A DNA stretch of 17,646 nucleotides, from positions 1-17,646 of the forward strand of contig JABXIP010000358.1 in assembly GCA_013373005.1 (NCBI GenBank), given 5' to 3'. The stretch comes from Cytophagia bacterium. Lineage in GTDB: Bacteria; Bacteroidota; Bacteroidia; Cytophagales; Cyclobacteriaceae. Shown here in pieces: positions 15,333 to 17,646 of the stretch. The notes beneath the pieces were generated by a model, which saw only the letters and a program-made list of their open reading frames with translations, was not told where the DNA came from and ran no database searches. How positions within the stretch are numbered: the stretch's first letter is position 1; each line of letters opens with the position of its first letter. Position numbers and translations under genes: made by a program.

Positions 15333-15707
15333 TTAATGGGGCACTTTGTTGGCTTTGGTGCTCAACGCAAAGTAGATAAGCAGCGACAAAGCGTAAATCA
15401 TCAACCCGTAGACAGACGAAATAAATGTGATTTTCAATCCTTCGGCCAATACGCTAGGGGATACATCCCCCGCCATTTCAATGGCTTGAAATGCACCCAT
15501 CAGATCTATGGCACTAGCCAATAGCCCAATGATTAAGGCAAACAACCCAACTTCTTTGATAAGGCGTATTCTCCGAAATGACCTCTCATTGGCCTGACTA
15601 GCTAAAACAGTTTTAGTACAAATGACGGACAATATTATCATGACCACGGCAGCGATGGTTTGAATACCCATAAACAACTTACTTCCTAAAAAGAATAGCT
15701 CTAGCAT
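15333..15707 (-). CDS. Short MotA/TolQ/ExbB-like proton channel protein
   Basis: A 124-residue integral membrane protein with three hydrophobic segments at about 12-34, 51-76 and 90-116. The start LELFFLGSKLFMGIQTI resembles the first helix of small Bacteroidota ExbB-like proteins. The core GLFALIIGLLASAIDLMGAFQAIEMAG, then DVSPSVLAEGLKITFISSVYGL, follows the MotA/TolQ/ExbB pattern of a glycine-rich helix, the AFQAI segment, a DVSP turn and a last helix. Full ExbB or TolQ proteins have about 220 residues and a large cytoplasmic loop, which is missing here. Family members form pentamers that use proton flow to drive a partner protein (ExbD/TolR). No partner gene is visible, so it may work with one encoded elsewhere or have a different role. 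It is divergent from a LytTR regulator, and a perfect -7 box lies 32 bases before its ATG. Confidence 0.72.
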   Translation of the reverse strand: MLELFFLGSKLFMGIQTIAAVVMIILSVICTKTVLASQANERSFRRIRLIKEVGLFALIIGLLASAIDLMGAFQAIEMAGDVSPSVLAEGLKITFISSVYGLMIYALSLLIYFALSTKANKVPH

Positions 15708-15739
15708 AACTTAGATTTTTAATGGTTAAAACTTGTTTT

Positions 15740-15761
15740 CAAAGCTATTCAGGAAGCTTTG
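15740..15761. promoter_or_regulatory. Dyad covering the -7 element between the ExbB-like gene and the LytTR gene
   Basis: CAAAGCT (15740-15746) and AGCTTTG (15755-15761) form a perfect 7-base inverted repeat with an 8-base spacer. On the minus strand TAGCTTTG (15747-15740) is an exact TAnnTTTG -7 box for the ExbB-like gene. On the plus strand the other arm gives AAGCTTTG, one base off the same consensus, with CTTG 18 bases upstream. The dyad may thus be a control site or two overlapping divergent promoters. No -33 TTTG is correctly spaced on the minus strand. Confidence 0.4.
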
Positions 15762-15866
15762 CAATGTGTAAGTCATATCCATTAGTATACCTGTCGTTAG
15801 TCGATAATTGGCTTAAAATAGTAAGAAGAGGGCAGAATTATTTATCGTTTTACTTAATCTTGGATA

Positions 15867-16616
15867 ATGATCAAGCATTATAGACAAGTCATATTTTGGG
15901 TGGTTGTGTTCCTATTCTTAAACCTGTTGTTTGGTTTAAAATGGAGTAGTTACCTCGATTCCTTTTACTTCACTTGTATGCTATTGCCAGTGGCTATTGC
16001 TACTTCATACTTCTTCAACCTCTTTCTTGTACCAAGGTATCTACAAACCAAAAAGCACTTTTGGTTTATCTTATATACTTTTTATACGGTCATAGCCTCT
16101 GTCTTTTTATCTGGCCTTATCGCGATGGTCTCATTTGTGTTTTTAACCGACTTCAATTGGAACAGAATGAGCCCGGTGGCTGGAGATATATTGCAGTTGG
16201 GAGTTATTATCTATTTCATTGCAATTTTATTCTCTTTTATTCGAGTGTATCGATCAAGTCTAGAAAGTGACACCAAGATTGCTGCCCTAGAAGAAGCTAA
16301 GCAGAGGAACCTCCTACAGACCATTACGGTGAGGTCAAATCGCGAGGCAGTTTCTATTTTGGTTGATGACATTCTTTATGTGGAAAGCCTTGCAGACTAT
16401 GTGAAAATCACCACCGCCACCGGGGTTGTAATTACTAAGGAAAAAATCAGTGGATTAGAGAAAGTACTTCCTGAATGGTTTGTCAGAACTCATCGCTCCT
16501 ATTTGGTCAATAAAAACAAAATAGAAGCCTTTGGATACGATTATGTCAAAATTCAAGATCAACAACTCCCCGTGGGCAGAAAGTATAAAAAGGAGGCCTT
16601 GGAAAGAATAGGTTGA
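15867..16616 (+). CDS. Membrane-anchored LytTR-type transcriptional regulator
   Basis: A 249-residue protein with four predicted membrane helices (about 8-24, 33-55, 66-93 and 108-127). A coiled, charged linker follows (128-150), then a C-terminal LytTR DNA-binding domain at 152-247. The latter shows the family motifs ILVDDILYVESLADYVKI (164-181), LPEWFVRTHRSYLVNKNKI (201-219) and LPVGRKYKK (234-242). It has no phosphoacceptor receiver domain and no histidine kinase domain, so it belongs to the one-component, membrane-bound group. It would bind DNA from the membrane after sensing a signal through the helices. The linker and membrane part resemble the sensor half of LytS/YehU-like proteins. 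It is divergent from the ExbB-like gene and converges on the propeller-like gene with a 15-base gap. Targets are unknown; the neighbouring genes are the obvious candidates. Confidence 0.88.
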   Translation: MIKHYRQVIFWVVVFLFLNLLFGLKWSSYLDSFYFTCMLLPVAIATSYFFNLFLVPRYLQTKKHFWFILYTFYTVIASVFLSGLIAMVSFVFLTDFNWNRMSPVAGDILQLGVIIYFIAILFSFIRVYRSSLESDTKIAALEEAKQRNLLQTITVRSNREAVSILVDDILYVESLADYVKITTATGVVITKEKISGLEKVLPEWFVRTHRSYLVNKNKIEAFGYDYVKIQDQQLPVGRKYKKEALERIG

Positions 16617-16630
16617 AACCCGATGGTTTT
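16615..16630 (+). terminator. Compact hairpin in the convergent gap after the LytTR gene
   Basis: GAAACC (16615-16620) pairs with GGTTTT (16625-16630), including one G-T pair, around the loop CGAT. T-rich DNA (TTTTCTTATTCT) follows on the plus strand. It starts inside the LytTR stop codon and ends two bases before the stop codon of the opposing gene. The stem is short, so it may be a weak terminator. Confidence 0.4.
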
Positions 16631-16631
16631 C

Positions 16632-17646
16632 TTATTCTATCTTGCCCAAACCGAATACCCTAAAATCTAATCTATCTTCATTCTCTTGCTCTTTGGTTTC
16701 AAAATGGATACCGACAGAACTTACAAAAACTGATCTGCTTTGGGTTGATAGTGGAATGTCAATTTCTTCCTCAGGTAAATCGAAAGTGGTCAGTTGACCT
16801 GAAGACTTATCAAATACTACCAAACTGGCTTTGGCAACTTCGGGTATTTCATAATCCAATGTTTCTACCTTTTTTCCTTTAGTGGCTTCGATCAGAATCC
16901 GGTAAATTAGATTTCCGTCAGGACTTACGAATACATCTGAATAATGAGGAGGCTGATTGACTTCTCTTACACTTTGTACACCATCTTTTAGTTGCTGAAT
17001 CTGGCTCAAAAGAAGGAATGATCTATAGTCAGTGGGTTTTACGGCTTCATTTCCAACGTAGTACTTTTCAACTAACTCAAAATCTTTGAAAACATAAACG
17101 CTATCAGATATGGGGGATGCTGCATAAAGGAATTCTTCAAGCTTATAAAAGGATGGGTGGAAAGACACGACCCATGGGTTCTTTGACAACTCCATTTCAA
17201 TGATCTTTTTGTAATCCGGAACAAATGCGGAAAGCTTGAGGAGCTTTTTAGTTTTTGAATCACTCGATATATCAATACTTCCAAAAGTATATTCAGAGAC
17301 TTCAGGCTCATCGTTAACTGAAGAACGCTGTACTCCAAATAGAGTATTGCCTTCAACAAAAGATGCATTGCTAAAACTTATAGGACAACAATCAGGATCC
17401 ATGGTGTTTTCTTTAGGAGGAAGGCCAAACTTTTTCAGAACTTCTCCTTTATCATCCACCAGGTAGTATCCAAAGCCACCACTATCTACAAAAATGGAGT
17501 CTTTGGAGTGGAAAAAGATACCAATGTTGAAGAAAAGGTTTACCGCATTTGGGCCATCTTTTTCAAGCTTAATAATTCTGCTTGGTTCACCTGTTTCATA
17601 ATCAAACTCGTAAATCCTTGACAAAGGTCTGTTGGCGAATGAGAGG
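16632..17646 (-). CDS. Propeller-like protein, DUF4221-like (N-terminal end beyond window)
   Basis: The frame is open from the right edge to the stop at 16632, giving about 338 visible residues. A TTG at 17624 could be read as a start, but the frame continues upstream (LSFANRPLSRIYEFDYETG) and the beginning already matches mid-protein propeller sequence. The true start, probably with a lipoprotein signal, is therefore outside the window. Repeated strand-turn units occur: RIYEFDYETGEPSRIIKLE, YYLVDDKGEVLKKFGL, DSVYVFKDFELVEKYYVG, YSDVFVSPDGNLIYRILIE and SLVVFDKSSGQLTTFDLPEE. A CC pair occurs at about residues 80-81 of the visible part. This fits Bacteroidota DUF4221/6-bladed propeller lipoproteins of unknown ligand. 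It is the second propeller-type gene near the LytTR regulator and is transcribed towards it. No enzymatic motif was seen. Confidence 0.65.
   Translation of the reverse strand, partial: LSFANRPLSRIYEFDYETGEPSRIIKLEKDGPNAVNLFFNIGIFFHSKDSIFVDSGGFGYYLVDDKGEVLKKFGLPPKENTMDPDCCPISFSNASFVEGNTLFGVQRSSVNDEPEVSEYTFGSIDISSDSKTKKLLKLSAFVPDYKKIIEMELSKNPWVVSFHPSFYKLEEFLYAASPISDSVYVFKDFELVEKYYVGNEAVKPTDYRSFLLLSQIQQLKDGVQSVREVNQPPHYSDVFVSPDGNLIYRILIEATKGKKVETLDYEIPEVAKASLVVFDKSSGQLTTFDLPEEEIDIPLSTQSRSVFVSSVGIHFETKEQENEDRLDFRVFGLGKIE

Noticed and set aside
15794..15849. Two TCGTT motifs (15794 and 15845) as a LytTR binding pair
   Set aside because: They are 51 bases apart and match only the core, whereas typical LytTR sites are imperfect direct repeats about two helical turns apart.
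16632..17624. A complete gene starting with TTG at 17624
   Set aside because: The frame continues to the right edge and the first residues already look like the middle of a propeller; it is better treated as truncated by the window.

Overview
The window looks like an ordinary chromosomal stretch of a Bacteroidota bacterium, most likely an aerobic, probably marine member of the Cytophagales (Roseivirga/Fulvivirga-like). Evidence: two secreted proteins with the type B sorting domain of the type IX secretion system (T9SS), a b558-type three-gene succinate dehydrogenase operon, a PadR-plus-permease pair, beta-propeller lipoproteins, an A+T-rich intergenic style, and promoter elements of the Bacteroidota form (TTTG, about 19 bases, TAnnTTTG). 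No RNA gene, CRISPR array, integrase, transposase or phage gene was seen.

Layout. Positions 1-1764 (minus): a PadR-type regulator followed after one base by an FtsX/MacB-type permease that runs off the left edge. 1875-2732 (minus): a secreted esterase of the esterase D/CE1 type with its own terminator. 2859-3731 (minus): fabD, malonyl-CoA:ACP transacylase, also closed by a clear terminator. 3773-4195 (minus): a small DCC-family thiol-disulfide oxidoreductase that starts with TTG inside the end of the next gene upstream. 4174-7047 and 7157-10045 (minus): tandem paralogous T9SS cargo proteins of 957 and 962 residues, with all 14 cysteines conserved between them. 10337-13841 (plus): sdhC-sdhA-sdhB behind a very good Bacteroidota promoter and closed by two hairpins. 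14084-15229 (minus): a 6-bladed beta-propeller lipoprotein. 15333-15707 (minus) and 15867-16616 (plus): a short MotA/TolQ/ExbB-like membrane protein divergent from a membrane-anchored LytTR regulator. 16632 to the right edge (minus): a second propeller-like protein, cut at its N-terminal end by the window.

How the parts relate. sdhCAB is a complete complex linking the TCA cycle to the menaquinone pool. FabD supplies malonyl-ACP for fatty acid synthesis. The PadR/permease pair is a typical self-regulated export module. The tandem surface proteins and the DCC gene may form one transcription unit, and the overlap and the cysteine count hint at a link, but this is inference. The ExbB-like gene, the LytTR gene and the two flanking propeller genes form a cluster of unknown role.

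I found no clear, previously undescribed system. The best leads are the tandem cysteine-conserved T9SS paralogs with the overlapping DCC gene, the dyad in the ExbB-like/LytTR divergent promoter, a REP-like hairpin at 14064-14084, and the perfect inverted repeat upstream of padR. All identifications are from reading the sequence; no database search was possible.
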